From contig QCXZ01000001.1 in assembly GCA_025024175.1 (NCBI GenBank), positions 34,218,942 through 34,282,941 of the forward strand: 64,000 nucleotides of DNA, in the 5' to 3' direction. Below the pieces are notes generated by a model. That model was not told where the DNA came from. It saw nothing but the letters and a program-made list of their open reading frames with translations, and searched no databases. This document shows, piece by piece, positions 11,565 through 23,258 of the stretch (position 1 is its first letter; the number at the start of each line of letters is the position of its first letter). Both the position numbers and the translations under genes were made by a program. The stretch is from Rhyzopertha dominica (taxonomy: Eukaryota > Arthropoda > Insecta > Coleoptera > Bostrichidae).

Positions 11565-13193
11565 AATTTCATGAAAAAGTGTACCTGGCCAATTTTTGCA
11601 CCAAGGTCTTCAATTATAATGAACTGACACTAGGTAAACTACTAACATTTCAAACAACGTTTTGGATTTTCAATTTTTTGTGGTTGTTAAAGGCTTTCCT
11701 CATCCATGCAATAGTGATCGAAGAGAATAATAAAAAACCAACCCAGTTTGATTGTGTACAGTTAGTGAATATTTGTTACAATTGTTAAGTTAGCACCTGC
11801 ATTAGAACAGTTCATTATAAAGGAGCAACAGGTATAGATAGAAATCTAAAAATGTTTTCCATTATATAAAAGTCAATGTTATATGCTGAAACAAATAAAA
11901 ATCTACCGATTATTTGAAAATATAAAACTCCAAAATGTAATTATTAGACGACATTTAAATAAAGGATCAAAACTGAATGCCTGACTCCCAGAATACCTTT
12001 GTTTACACGTCGCAATGCGGTTAAGGAGTTATACTCTATACTAGTATATATTTATATAATATTTTGTGTTCAAACGGCTTGAANTTCTGAAATTTTACCT
12101 GACTTGCAATACCTAACATAGACTATGCAATCAACTGTATACAGTAATGAAATTTAAGAACAACAATATTTCAAGTAATCATTTCCTTCATCTATTTGGG
12201 ATTCATGCAAAGAGCACAGTAATACTTGACAGCAATAATAATTTCGAAAAGATAGGTTACAATTATAATTATTTGTGTTATAATANTCACATGATAATCT
12301 TCAGAAAGAGGAAGTCCGAATATCGGAAATCACGCACATTTCACAGCATGGTGAAAAAAGAATGTGGTCCAATGGACAGAACAGGCTCTGTGTGTAAAGA
12401 AGTTTGAAAACGGCGAGAGTATGGATAGGTTTGAAGAGAACGCGACCAGCAGACTAGTCCGAGGATAGTGCCGAGCAGATCATCTGGGAAAACGCCAGGA
12501 ACGGCAGAAAACCTCCTGTTACCGCGCAATCACCAGATCGACCTGCGTTGCCCTGACAACGCGCGGGAATTTCTACAAAATTCAGTGCATATACCCCATA
12601 ACACCACCACTTAGTTTTAGTACTCTTCATCGTCATAGAGCTGTATGGGTTTCATCAGCCTGTCACTTAGGGTGTCGTAGGGATGGTTGATTCCAGTTCG
12701 ATTAATGGATGGATGNCACTCGACGTTTAATTGTTTCTNGACGGCGTCCATTTCTTTTCTTTCAGAGATTATCTTCGNGCTCCAACGGCACTACAAGGAA
12801 TGTTTACTACAATGATTGAAAAGCAGAATTCCCGAATGCCTTAAACTGAAGAACAGTTTTTTCATCGGAAAAATAAGACGTCTCAGAAAAACTAGAACAA
12901 AGTTCATATCACAAAAAATATATGGTAATTTCTGTTACGACCAATTAAACAATGTAATGAGAGATAGCCACGGAAACCTATTGCATAGAAATTATTAGTA
13001 CACGTCTCAAACTATGTACGGAAAGTAATGTAATTCTGACAGAGATGCACCATAGATAAAGGCTATGAGATGCACATGGAATGACATATGTATGATGAGT
13101 TTGATAAAATTCAATGTAGTGTTTCAGTAGTGAATAAATGATAGGTTACGATGTAGTTAGTGCATTAATACGAACACGTAACGTAATATAACA
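11565..13193. other. non-coding stretch with a GC-richer patch
   Basis: No gene is recognised. Positions 12330-12660 are clearly richer in G+C than the surroundings and contain several short overlapping open frames on both strands, none with a recognisable domain. They could be remnant transposon or LTR sequence. Ns occur at 12084, 12286, 12715, 12740 and 12779. Confidence 0.4.
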
Positions 13194-13194
13194 T

Positions 13195-13212
13195 GGTGTC
13201 AGGTGATAAGAT
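13195..13212 (+). promoter_or_regulatory. possible gypsy primer-binding site and 5' leader
   Basis: TGGTGTCAGG follows a CA dinucleotide. Many gypsy-type retrotransposons start their internal region with TGGTGTCAG. It lies about 1.1 kb upstream of the gag remnant, a plausible distance. No matching 5' LTR could be established, so this is tentative. Confidence 0.3.
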
Positions 13213-14309
13213 GCACCAGTGAACCAAGTGGCCAAGAGTGTCGCCAGCTCACAAGCTAGAGGGGGGCCGGAAAAAACAACCGGGGAGGGGAAGACTGCTT
13301 TTGTAATTGTACAATTAAAAACAAGATAATGCCTAAATTTTATATATCGTTATATCTTAAATAAACATCAATATATTTTATGCGGACAAACGATACTTCG
13401 ATACGGTGGTTATGTGATTTAGCACTTTACAACACCTCATAAAAGTCATACGTTAAATAAGTACAAGATTAAATAAGAACAATAATGAAGTGATAGAGCA
13501 AAAAATTTCTAAAAAGGACACTTATCTAGACGAAAAAGATTTAATGAAAAGCTTAATTTTAATTGAAATTACCAAAAGCTATGAAAGGAAATAGAGGTTG
13601 CTATAATCTCACTTGAAATACCTGTGGTTTTAGTTGTATCTAGATNGTTGTGATTTTGATTCGGTATTTGTAATTAATTGGATATTATTTTGGTTTGATT
13701 AACAAACACATTTTGACGCTTTATAGTGTCCATGCTTTATTCTAAAACGTATTACTAACTTTAGTAAAAATAAAAGAAACTATGTAGTACATATATGCAG
13801 TTATATGTTAAACTCTTAACTGCCTTTAATTAATTTTAAACCTGTGAGACACAATCTTTGTCAGCTCATATTTACTCGTAATTTTGTTCTTATAACATTC
13901 TATTTTATTAGAAACAAATCTTTTTGTCATGCTAACCTGTTTACTTCTTATTTTTGCTCTTTGAGTTTTTGACTAGTACTTTGAATCTTTAAAAACACAA
14001 ATGTGAGATGATATATATTGGAGGTACATTTGAACTGGGCAATAGTTCTAATCCCTAATGCGTTTATTATCCAAGATTGATCAAGCGGTTGTTTTATTTT
14101 TTCGCTGTTATTTATTTACCTACCTAAAACAAAGACATCGATATATTTTGATATATTTTTTGCTTTTTATATCTCGGAATAAGAATGTAATGCAAAATTA
14201 AAGAGTAAACCTTATGAACCATTAGCTACAGTTATTGTTGGAGGTTATTTGGTGTCGAGTAAATTTAATACATTAAATATACTAAATTAATATAAGAACT
14301 ACACACAAC

Positions 14310-14799
14310 AAAAATCTCCGTTTGCCTCGCCTGGCCAATAACTGCTGCTGACAAAGAAAACGTCGAATGTATTTTTAGAGTACTAGAAACGTATCTAACA
14401 CCTACTACTAACAAACGTTACAAGAGAGCTATGTTCAGTTTGGCAAAACAAGAAAATGGAGATGTAGATAGCTAAATAAATAAGTTAAGAAAGTTGATTA
14501 AAAACTGTGAATATGGTGTCATGGCTGACAAGTTATTGCTGGATAAACTGATAATCTCCATATAGGATTTGGGTTTAAGAGAAAAACTATGGAGTAATAA
14601 AAAAATTACACTGCCCGAAGCGATTAATACCATCAGGATGACAGAGGTTTCAAAAAGGCAGATAAAATCACTGAATGAAGGAAAAACTGAAGAAGTGAAC
14701 GCATTAAAAACCAGAGGCAGAAAATGAAGTTACGGAAGATCCAATAGTAAGCAGAGATGGAATTGAAATAGGCGTAATAATGGTGAAAAGAGTTACAAT
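14310..14799 (+). pseudogene. gypsy retrotransposon gag (capsid) remnant, 5' portion
   Basis: The plus-strand translation gives a gypsy capsid pattern. 'ADKENVECIFRVLETYL' and 'NKRYKRAMFSLAKQENG' are followed, after one stop, by a helix-rich stretch with 'CEYG', and then by 'LREKLW' and 'TEVSKRQIKSLNEG'. These correspond to the conserved gypsy gag helices that bundle the capsid. In-frame stops break the frame near 14475, 14563, 14727 and 14766. The coding sequence is cut at 14799 by an inserted DNA transposon and resumes at 19067 with the zinc knuckle. Gag would package element RNA; this copy cannot. Confidence 0.7.
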
Positions 14800-15531
14800 G
14801 GGGTCGTCCCACATTTTTTTTTATTTTACATTTAAAATGTACATAGAAAATGAAACACAAAGACATTTTTTTCGATTTTTTCGGTTCTTGTTGGCTGAGA
14901 AAAAAATGGGAAAGTATGGATTTTCAATATCCATTTCAAATTCCTCGATATTCCGCCACGGAGATGACGTAAATAGCTCGCGTGCTGACGAAAGCAAGAA
15001 ACCTCAACAAAACACCTGTGTTCTAGCGGCATTGCCAGTTTTATTTGTTTACATTTTTATTCAGCTGCGTCGCGTTGCCAATGTGGGCAAATTTTCGCGA
15101 TGCAGTGAGGAAAGTACACATAAACTGACATTGTGACAATGATAACTATATTTTTGATATGGGGTTTTCATGAATCAACTTAAGGCGTATTTGTGAAAAT
15201 AACTTAAATCACTCTTCAGTCAGTTTATTCTATACTGAATAGTTCAATATAATAAGCGCATTTACTGGCCTTTTGTTAAAACACGAAAACACTGTAACCG
15301 TCGAACCTGCTGTTGAACCAATGTTTTTATTATAAGGAATTAAACGACGCTTGAGTTATTGCTTGACAATGTTTAAAGTTTGTATACTTACCTATGACAA
15401 CGACATGATAAATTTTGAAACTAGCAGGACTGTCTCTGGCTGTGGTTAGAAAGAAAACGTTAAAGTACCACTGACAACATCGCACGGGCTGTATGTCTCC
15501 CATATGCAACGTAATAACCCTAACCTAACTC

Positions 15532-18304
15532 CGGTGTTGCCAACTTAGCGGTTTTGCCGCTAAATTTAGCGGATAAAATTCTCGCCTAGCGGGAAAAATT
15601 ACGTTTTAGCGGTTAGCGGATATTTTAGCGGAGCAAGAACTTTTTTAGATTATTTTTAGCTGTTTCAATTAACCATCTAAGACAGAAAGTTGCAAGGGTT
15701 ATAGATTTACCAAATAAATGTATTATTGTAATTCCTTATCTGGGAAATACAATTCGTGTTTATTTTACCTCCTATGTAAAATTTAACTAACGTGTAGCTA
15801 GCGTCTGTGTGTTCCACGTTGTAGCCAAGACTGTCGCCATCACCGTACAGATGACGCAGTAATCCGTACAATACAGATTACAGATTCCCTGCAGAGATGC
15901 CGTTACTGACCACTAGATGGCATGGTGTTATCTACATTGCTCTCGAACCCCTACAGTTGTTACATAAAATTCTTAGTTCAAGGTTGAATTCGTTTTCCAT
16001 TTGTTCTTATCAGTGTCCTGAGTGTAAGATTGCTAATAGTGTATTGTTGTTTATCAAAAGGTAAGATTTATATACTGTTTTGCATGGGTACCTACTATAT
16101 GAAGTGTTTACCCAACAGATGGAATAAAATGGCTCCAAAATATTCTCAAAAGTTTCGCGAAGTGTGGATGAAAGATCCTCTTTTAAAGGCGTGGTTAACA
16201 TTTGTTGAATCTACCGAGGGTAAAGTCGCCAAGTGCACATTTTGTTGTTGTACATTAGCAGCAAAATACTGTGATCTAAAATCTCATGCACATTCTAAAA
16301 AACATAAAGCAAATACAGAAATTGTGTTGCCATAAGGATTTGGAATCTGCAAAGCATGCTGAAATATAAGATTAGCTCTATTTGTTGCCTGCCATACGGC
16401 AATTTCTTCCATCGATCATCTAGTTCCGGTGTGCCAAATGTCATTTAAAGGTAGCTAAGTACAATTTTTTAGTTTCCCGGTTCTGTAACTATGTGTTTTT
16501 TTAGGCCAGGAGGCAGATAATTTACATTTGCGACGTAGTAAATGTTCCGCTATTATAAAAAATGTAATTGCACCGTACTTAGTGAAAGATCTTGCAGAAG
16601 ATGTTGGGGATCGCCCATTTAGTATTTTACTGGATGAATCTACAGACATATCTGTTACCAAGTACTTAGGCTGTGCAATTATATATTTTAGCACAAATCA
16701 ATCAAAAATGGTATCGACGGGATTGGGACTGGGAGAATTGCAAGCAGCAAATGCAGATGGAATTGTAGAGTGCTTATTAAAGATGTATTCTTTAGACATT
16801 AAAAACATGCGAGGTTTGGGTACTGACAATGCGTCGGTGATGACTGGTGTTAATAACGTAGTACATAAAAAATTATTGGCTTATAACCCAAACATCATTT
16901 TAATTCGATGCCTGTGTCATTCTTTACAATTAGCTGCATCTGCTGCAACAAAAGAATTGCCAAGAAACCTTGAATTCTTAATTCGCGAAACCTACGATTG
17001 GTTTTCTAAATCTTCTCAGAGACAAATGCAATATAAGGAATTGTATCGGACAATAACGATGGTGCGGAACCATTAAAAATAGTCCAAGCTTGCGGTACTA
17101 GGTGGTTGTCAATAGAAGCAGCCGTGAACAGAATTTATTCCCAATGGACGGAGTTAAAAACCCATTTTCAAATCAATAAATCAGGTAATGAAAAATGCTA
17201 TACAGCAGATTTACTACATCAGATGTACTGTGACGATTTAAATTATGCTTACATATGTTTTTTGAAACCGGTGCTCTCTGAAGTTACCAAAGTCAACAAA
17301 TATTTTGAATCGAATCAAGCCGATCCAACAAAATTACTTAACGAAGTACTTAATTTGCTAAAATTTTTGACTGATATGGTTATAATACCAAAAATGAGAC
17401 CCAAATTTGACGTGTTTACACAGAACATTAGAGATTACACAGATAATAAATGTTACTTGGGACACTTATTCGAAAATCACCTAAAATTGATGTTAGAAAA
17501 GGCATTTGCCGATGAAAATGGTTTGCGACGGCGATGTATTCAGTTTGTACTAATTTTAATTAAAGAAATTAAAAACCGTATATCAGATAATGTGCATGTA
17601 TTGTCTAAAATGAGCACTTTTTCGGTAAATAACTGTCTGTGGCACAACAAAGCCAGTATCGTCGAACTTCTGCACTTTTTAAGAAAAACTGATGAAGACA
17701 TCGCTATAATAGAGAACCAATGGCGCAAAATACATTTAGTTGAATGACATAATATTGAAGACACATATGAGTTTTGGGCAGAGGCTTCAAAATACAAAGA
17801 TTCCGAGGGCAATAATAATTTTCGAGAGCTTACGGACGTTGCAATTTCTTTGCTGAGCTTACCACACTCAAATGCTGAAATTGAACGCCAGTTTAGTCAG
17901 ATGAACATCGTAAAAACTAAGTTAAGGAATAAAATGGGACTGCCTATGCTTAATGCCATTATGGCCATAAGAAATGGACTTCGAAGGAAAACGGTTTGCT
18001 GCAAAAATTTCAATATTCCGCCAGAAATTTTGAAAAAAATTAAAAGCAATGAAACATACCAGAGGGAGGTAGAAGATGAACTCGATAGTGAAATTTTTAA
18101 TTCCTTAACATAACGTGTAAGTTCTAAGTGATATTAGAGTAAGTGATATTGTACTTTATTTATAATGTCTATGTACCTAACATTATTTGTAATAAAATAA
18201 ATAAAAATTTCGTTTTGTATTACTGGATTACCGTGACCTAAGAATTTTAGCGGATTCGATGCGGCAATCTAGCGGAATTTCTATCGGTCACGTTGGCAAC
18301 ACTG
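15532..18304 (+). mobile_element. hAT transposon with both ends and 8-bp target duplication
   Basis: The left end CGGTGTTGCCAAC (15532) and right end GTTGGCAACACTG (to 18304) are inverted repeats differing at one base. The 8-bp target duplication CCTAACTC is perfect at 15524-15531 and 18305-18312. Inside the left end (15541-15632) lie six direct and one inverted copies of the motif TAGCGG, and two more lie near the right end. The transposase gene inside is broken. Confidence 0.92.
16129..18113 (+). pseudogene. hAT transposase with BED zinc finger, disrupted
   Basis: The ATG at 16129 opens a BED-finger frame (to 16335) with a CTFCCC cysteine cluster and 'HAHSKKH' histidines. After a frame break near 16350 come 'VACHTAISSIDHLVP' and a possible short intron (GT at about 16451, AG at about 16504). 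A 182-codon frame (16528-17076) then holds catalytic-region motifs 'LLDESTD' and 'GTDNASVMTG' and a 'CLCHSLQLAA' block. A frameshift near 17050 leads into 'ACGTRWLS' and the middle domain (to 17747). A TGA at 17745 (probably former TGG) separates it from the C-terminal dimerisation domain 17850-18113 ('LPHSNAEIERQFSQ', 'RNKM'). All hAT domains are thus present in order but at least two frameshifts and a stop inactivate it. It is related to, but not a copy of, the transposase at the left edge. Confidence 0.88.
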
Positions 18305-18388
18305 CCTAACTCTAGCCACGCGATTTTGTTTACAGTTTACATAGTTTGGTTAGACTTTCGATTTTTTTATTTGTATTTGTCAGATTAA

Positions 18389-18564
18389 GGGCGCGTTGCA
18401 CAAAGCGTGGTTAACCAGACCCCCTGGTTAACACGCGGTTAACCAGCCGTTGCCATAGGCAGCACCAATGAAGGACGCTTAAAAAGCGCAGTTTCCATGA
18501 CAATTGCCCGTTGACCGCGTGTTAACCAGGAGGTCTGGTTAACCACGCTTTGTGCAACGGGACC
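18389..18564. mobile_element. 176-bp hairpin MITE, PIF/Harbinger-like
   Basis: Arms of about 48 bp are inverted repeats with termini GGGCGCGTTGCACAAAG and, from the other side, GGTCCCGTTGCACAAAG. A 3-bp TAA is duplicated at 18386-18388 and 18565-18567. A TWA target duplication and GGG/GGT start suit PIF/Harbinger MITEs. Arms are rich in GGTTAACC. Confidence 0.7.
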
Positions 18565-18619
18565 TAAGTGGTTGAGTAAGACGTTGTCGAAAAAAATTCC
18601 GTTGTTTTTTTATGTAAGA

Positions 18620-18720
18620 ATGGTTTACGTTAAGAAGTGTTTTGTTTCGTGTTGCAAGAATGCTAACGAAAAGCGTCCGTACACAACAAAGAACAAAGCA
18701 ACAGTTGCAGGTTATCACCA
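18620..18720 (+). pseudogene. THAP-like zinc-finger N-terminus
   Basis: From the ATG at 18620 the translation begins 'MVYVKKCFVSCCKNANEKR', resembling the start of a THAP C2CH DNA-binding domain (hydrophobics, then C-x2-4-C, then N). The later C-x2-H half and the P/AVPTIF-type ending of the domain are not visible, and the frame runs into unrelated sequence. It sits inside the ISL2EU-like element, whose relatives carry THAP proteins. Call rests on a short motif. Confidence 0.35.
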
Positions 18721-19066
18721 GGTTATGTCTTATGTTTACATTGCATTGACGTTGACAGTTATACCTTCGTCCCCCTCTCACACTCTCATTGCATTATTCG
18801 TATTTCTCGCTAGTTATAAAGCTGACAACAGTGAGCGTCTGCTATCTAGGGAGCTGTAAGAGTACGCATGACGGAAACTAGGAACTTATTACGTGATTAA
18901 TGGCGGATTTAAGGAAAGGTTTGAAGCAGGGTAATTTTTTCTACCGCCGTTTGTTACGAGTTAAATTAATCTGAAAGCAAAATAGATGCTTAGCACTAGT
19001 ATTAATGATGTAAGTAATAAGAGGCATAGGTTAAAACTATCAAATTTTAATGTGTGGGACGACCCC

Positions 19067-20480
19067 ATTACTTACTGTTTGAAACAGCATGAAAAAGGAA
19101 AGTGTCCGGCTAAAGGAGCGATGTGCAATTACTGTGGAAAGAGATAATTTTGCGTGGGCATGTTTGTTTTTAGGCTACGGAAGAACAAGAAGCATGCCTA
19201 GAACAAATAAAAGAGAAGGTGTGAAAGAAGTTACCGAAGAACCGGCAGAAACGGGATTAGTTTAGAAGGTAACAAATGAGAAAAAAACTTGTTTAACTGC
19301 AAATTTGTGATTTGTGGTAAATGGATATGAAAAAGTAGTTAGTTGTCAGTTGGATACCGGAGCAACATGCAATGTACTGGACTCCGAAAACTGCAAAGGG
19401 ATAACTGGTGAAAAGGATATTCAGAAGAGTTCCGTAAAATTGAAGTGTTTTGGAGCATCGTGCCAGTTTGAGAAGGAATTATCAGGTGCAGAAGGAACAA
19501 GGAAGAATACAATTTAGTTTTTCAAATTGTACCAGGTGAACATATGCCGTTGCTTTCTGCAAATGTTTGTCAAAAATTAAACTTGTTTAAAGTATATAAC
19601 ATAATAAACACTGTCGAAAATCACGATAAAGTTACTATGAATGAAGTACAGAAAATTTTAGATAAATACAAAAATGTATTTAAAGGAGTGGGGAAAATAA
19701 ATAAAGATATATCCAGTGACTGCTGAGGAGTCTAGCACATTGCTGGTGCTGATTTTAATGAGGCAGTAAAGGATCACAACAGACATCTGCAATCGCTACT
19801 GAAAAGACTGAAAGACGTGCGAATGAAAAAAATTATTAAGAACAGAAATTAAGTTTTTTAGATATCATTTAATAAAGATGGTTTGAAAGCAGATCCCTCC
19901 AAAATCAAGGCAATTAAAGAAATCGGTACACCAAAAGATGTAAAGAAGCTACAAAGTTTTCTGGGAATGGTGAATTATTTGAGCAAAGTTTTACCAAATT
20001 TCCCAACAGTATCTGAACCTTTAAGAAAANTGACGCATAAAGAAACAGAATNGTACTGGGGAAAAGAGNGTGAAGAGGCTTTTAAGTTGTTGAAAGAGTT
20101 AATTACAAAAGCACCTGNACTGAGATATTTCAACTCAGCTGAACAAATTATTTTACAATGCGATGCAAGTAAGTACGGTGTAGGAGCAGCATTAATTCAA
20201 AATGGACAACCTGTGGCATTTTAATCGAAAACATTAACTGCTGCTTAAAGAAACTACACACAGATAGAAAAGGAGGCACTAGCAATAGTGTTTGGATACC
20301 GAAGATTTGACCATTATTTACACAAATGGTCGAAATATTACAAGATGTTGGAGAGTATGTGTTAAATGGATGACCAGAAAGTGGAAAAGAATTGAAAGAT
20401 GAAATTAAAGATTACTTTAAGTATAAAGAAGAGATTGTTTTGCAATATGGTTTATTGGGTCGTTGAAAGGGTTAGTGAAG
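19067..20480 (+). pseudogene. gypsy gag zinc knuckle, protease, RNase H and integrase remnants
   Basis: Plus-strand fragments occur in the normal gypsy gag-pol order. A zinc-knuckle segment (19073-19150; 'GKCPAKGAMCNYCGKR') continues the gag cut at 14799. The aspartic protease (19314-19517) has the active-site 'DTGAT'. A pre-RT linker (19544-19726) follows. The RT core is almost absent; only a shortened, stop-containing stretch (19727-19880) remains where the catalytic YVDD should be. RT connection and RNase H start at 19883-20224 ('FLGMVNYLSKVLPNFP', 'DASKYGVGAAL'). An integrase N-terminal scrap lies near 20395-20460. Large deletions remove most of RT and integrase. Ns occur at 20030, 20052, 20070 and 20118. 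The element is dead. Confidence 0.8.
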
Positions 20481-20518
20481 ATTTCGACAGAGGATCCAGG
20501 GGTTGTCGCGGGGGGAAG

Positions 20519-20706
20519 TGTTGGTAACAATGCATAAATGTGGTGATCCAACCCCATCCGAATCGAGGACGCTTTTTGCGCGTTGTTAGAAAGCTATTGT
20601 TATTAGAGCCATACTGCGGGTAACACTAACGTGTATTTCCTTTAATAGCTATTCACTTTTCTCGAACGTTCTTTTATTCAACGCGCTTCTGCGAACACAT
20701 CATACA
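20519..20706 (+). repeat. candidate gypsy 3' LTR
   Basis: A purine tract (GCGGGGGGAAG, 20509-20519) is followed by TGTTGGTAAC, as expected for a polypurine tract and LTR start. A plausible LTR end is CATACA at 20706. I could not find a matching 5' LTR copy upstream, so the right boundary and the identity are uncertain. Confidence 0.35.
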
Positions 20707-20821
20707 GATCACGTGTTTACTAAATAAATAAAATATTTTGTACAAAAAGAAACATTTTGAGTATGTCAATAAAACACAGCAGTAGATTTGGCACAATGTT
20801 GATCCCTTGAGCCGAATTGTG

Positions 20822-20917
20822 CTAGAAACTGCACTGATGAGCTGTAATGACAGCGAAATAGTACTATCTGCAGTTGGTTGAGGTGTAGACAGCACAGCAT
20901 AGACATGCATTTTAATG
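20822..20917. repeat. dispersed MITE-like repeat, copy 1
   Basis: About 95 bp (from AACTGCACTGATGAG to TAGACATGCATT) recur with few changes at 33378-33462, where an inverted terminal partner is also present. The small open frame on the minus strand here is part of the repeat. Confidence 0.65.
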
Positions 20918-21320
20918 TGCTAGAAAATTATTTTGTGGTTGCATATTTCACGTATCGAACTTGTACATATTTATTTTGAGATTATGACATCGTATGTTAC
21001 CCTGAAATACAATTACGGTAAATATGAAGTAAATCGTACAATTTTCGAGACTACATATATGTGGGACACCTTGTATGATACTGACGCGACTGGCGCATAC
21101 TAGATATTATTTTACCTTAAGAATATTATCAGTTTACTAAAGCGTCATGAACTTGACATTGATGACAAAAAAAGTAACAGCGTTTTGAACATCTAATGTC
21201 AGATCCATGTTTTTTATAAGTATATGAGTTTAAAAGCAATACAATAATTATTACAATGGGTACGTCTTAAGAAGGTAGTACTTACCTATTACAGTTGTCT
21301 AGTCTATTGATTATTTTCAG

Positions 21321-21511
21321 ACCAATATATAACTTTATACCGAAAAATAACGATCATAGAAGCAGTCCAACTATTTCTTGCAGAATGCTTCGGAACTGCA
21401 ATATTAGTACTAATTGGATGTTTAGGTTGTGTAGAAGGCATAACTCACGGTGTATTTCCCATTTTGCATAAAGCTCTTTCCTTTGGACTAGCCGTTCTGG
21501 GAGCTATACAG
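21321..21511 (+). CDS. aquaporin (MIP family), coding exon with TM1-TM2
   Basis: This is the first recognisable exon of a five-exon plus-strand aquaporin gene spanning 21321-40664. The acceptor TTATTTTCAG ends at 21320 and the donor GTAAAT begins at 21512. The exon enters with two bases of a split codon and leaves in phase 0, giving 63 residues. It encodes the MIP TM1 signature ('AECFGTAILVLIG') and most of TM2 ('ALSFGLAVLGAIQ'), where the Phe corresponds to the aromatic/arginine position F56 of AQP1. Aquaporins are tetrameric membrane channels for water or small solutes. The short N-terminal exon with the start codon was not found upstream; the nested retrotransposon at 14310-20706 may lie in the first intron or just upstream of the gene. 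Confidence 0.88.
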
Positions 21512-22074
21512 GTAAATTCATTTCATTTCGCATTAAAGTTCAATATACGAGTATGTATTATAGCATATACCATATATAATTTCTTTAAACCGACACTCGT
21601 AATTATATGCATCATAAAATATACTTCGTTATCCTGCACAAATAACTTCATTTTTGATGACAATCGCATGGAGTATTTACATGCTTTATTAAACATTCGG
21701 AAGTGTACTGATATATCTGTATATCGTGTAAATATTGCTACGTGTGAGCTGATAGGATTAGTCCATAAACATCTAGAAAGATGGCATAACGCGGTCTGGC
21801 GCATGGCGGGAATTTCTGATGCGAAGAGCAGTGAAGCAAGCGAACTAAGAAGGCGAACCAGGAGTTTCAAAATTTTTTAAGTGCAGTAGGTATATAGTGT
21901 TCTAAATATTGGTTTACTGAATTAGTAGTGTTATAATTTTTGCAGTATATTTAACTATTTGTGTTTGCATTTAGTACATTTTAGTGTAAGTGTTAATTAG
22001 CTAATCATATCGTAGGTTTTTTCTTTTATGAGAAAAATCTGAGCGGTCAGTTTTATCCCAATATGCTAGGCTAT

Positions 22075-22390
22075 ACTCGCGTTATTGACATCATGGAACA
22101 AATTGAGGAGTTGAATGCAAATGAACTAGGTTTTCAGCAGGACGGCTTCTGTCAGACAATTCCTTGATGACTTATTTGAATATCCAGCAAAGTGTCCACA
22201 CCTTATATCCCCAGATTTTTTCCTTTGGGTATACTTAAGTCAAAGGTTTTTAAAACACCACCAGCATTCTTGGGGGAATAACATCAAAGATATTGGGTTT
22301 GAGTGCCAGCAGTTGGCTCCAAAAATGTTCAAAAATGTTGGGCAAGCATATAAGTTGCAAAATTTGATGTAATTTCAAAAATGGCTAATG
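22075..22390 (+). pseudogene. DUF4817/DDE-type transposase C-terminal relic (copy 1)
   Basis: The translation in shifting frames gives 'ELGFQQDG' (the block around the second catalytic Asp), then 'EYPAKCPHLISPDFFLWVYL' (third Asp block; family form 'WPARSPDLTPLDFFLWGYLK'), then 'ECQQLAPKMFKNVGQAY'. This is the C-terminal half of the insect Tc3-like transposases whose N-terminus is a DUF4817 helix-turn-helix. Frameshifts and missing pieces make it a relic. It lies in the intron between the first two aquaporin exons found and is clearly similar to 55340-55620. Confidence 0.65.
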
Positions 22391-23258
22391 AGAATTATAA
22401 AATTTTGCGAAAAACTAAATGAGTTTACACATTTTAAAAATAGGTTTTCAATAGCCATCAAAATGGTGTATTAATCTACGCTCTCCACTTCTCCGAAATA
22501 AAATCGACTTGTTTTAGGATTTCACCGGAATTGGTCTGCCGTAACACCTGGTGTACCTTAACATTTAGTCTATATCAAAAATATTTCACTTAAACCTTTC
22601 TCAAGTGATATTCTGACATAAAAAGCTTTTGGCGCTAACATGCTAATAATTATGATTTTCTTCCATGTGTAGCTATTTATTTTGTAGTTAGTACAAATGC
22701 TCTTGCCTTTTTTTGGTGGGGATCCATATTTACTACATTGTAGGCCAGTTTGTCTTCTTTTTTAATTCTTAATTTTCTGTCTTGTACGGTCAATTCGCTC
22801 AGTGAATGAACAAATAAGACAAATTACGAATTTGGTTTTGATTACAAATGTTTTTATATGGTTGGAAAGCCTTGTTGTTTTAAATGCCCAGATAAAACTA
22901 TAAAAAGTTAATTTTAATGCTTCATTTTTAATTGTTTGACAAATGCCAAATCACCAATAAATGAACATGAGTACCCAGGTGATGAACAAAGATAAACCAG
23001 TGAAGAACATTGTATTCATTTTCATATACTATAAAAGTAAAAAACTAAACTATATATTAGCAGTAAGCACTGTAAGTCTGATTGCTAAATTCCTTTACCC
23101 AACTCCAACAAAATATCCGAGGTCAGTTCTGAAATTTTCTTAACAATTTCATTTTTAGTGTTTTGTTGTCGCCACCGTCACACTTTCGTTACTCTTTTCT
23201 ATTACATTATCTTCGTAGTCTTCATTTTCAAAGTTTTTTACAATGCCTGGGTAATTTC

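Larger units (their letters stand above)
14800..19066 (+). mobile_element. ISL2EU-like DNA transposon, carrying two further insertions
   Basis: Perfect 14-bp inverted termini GGGGTCGTCCCACA (14800-14813) and its complement (19053-19066) are flanked by AT dinucleotides at 14798-14799 and 19067-19068. A 2-bp AT target duplication plus a THAP-type frame (18620-18720) fits the ISL2EU group. The unit interrupts the gypsy gag/zinc-knuckle region. Subtracting the hAT (15532-18304) and the MITE (18389-18564) leaves about 1.3 kb with no DDE transposase, so it is probably a non-autonomous derivative. The superfamily name is an inference from target size and THAP; the boundaries are directly visible. 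Confidence 0.6.

Noticed and set aside
13007..13194. 5' LTR of the gypsy element
   Set aside because: It does not match the candidate 3' LTR at 20519-20706; only the following TGGTGTCAG fits, so no LTR is called.
14780..15136. 118-codon frame spanning the left end of the ISL2EU-like element
   Set aside because: It crosses the transposon boundary at 14800 and has no domain, so it arises by chance.
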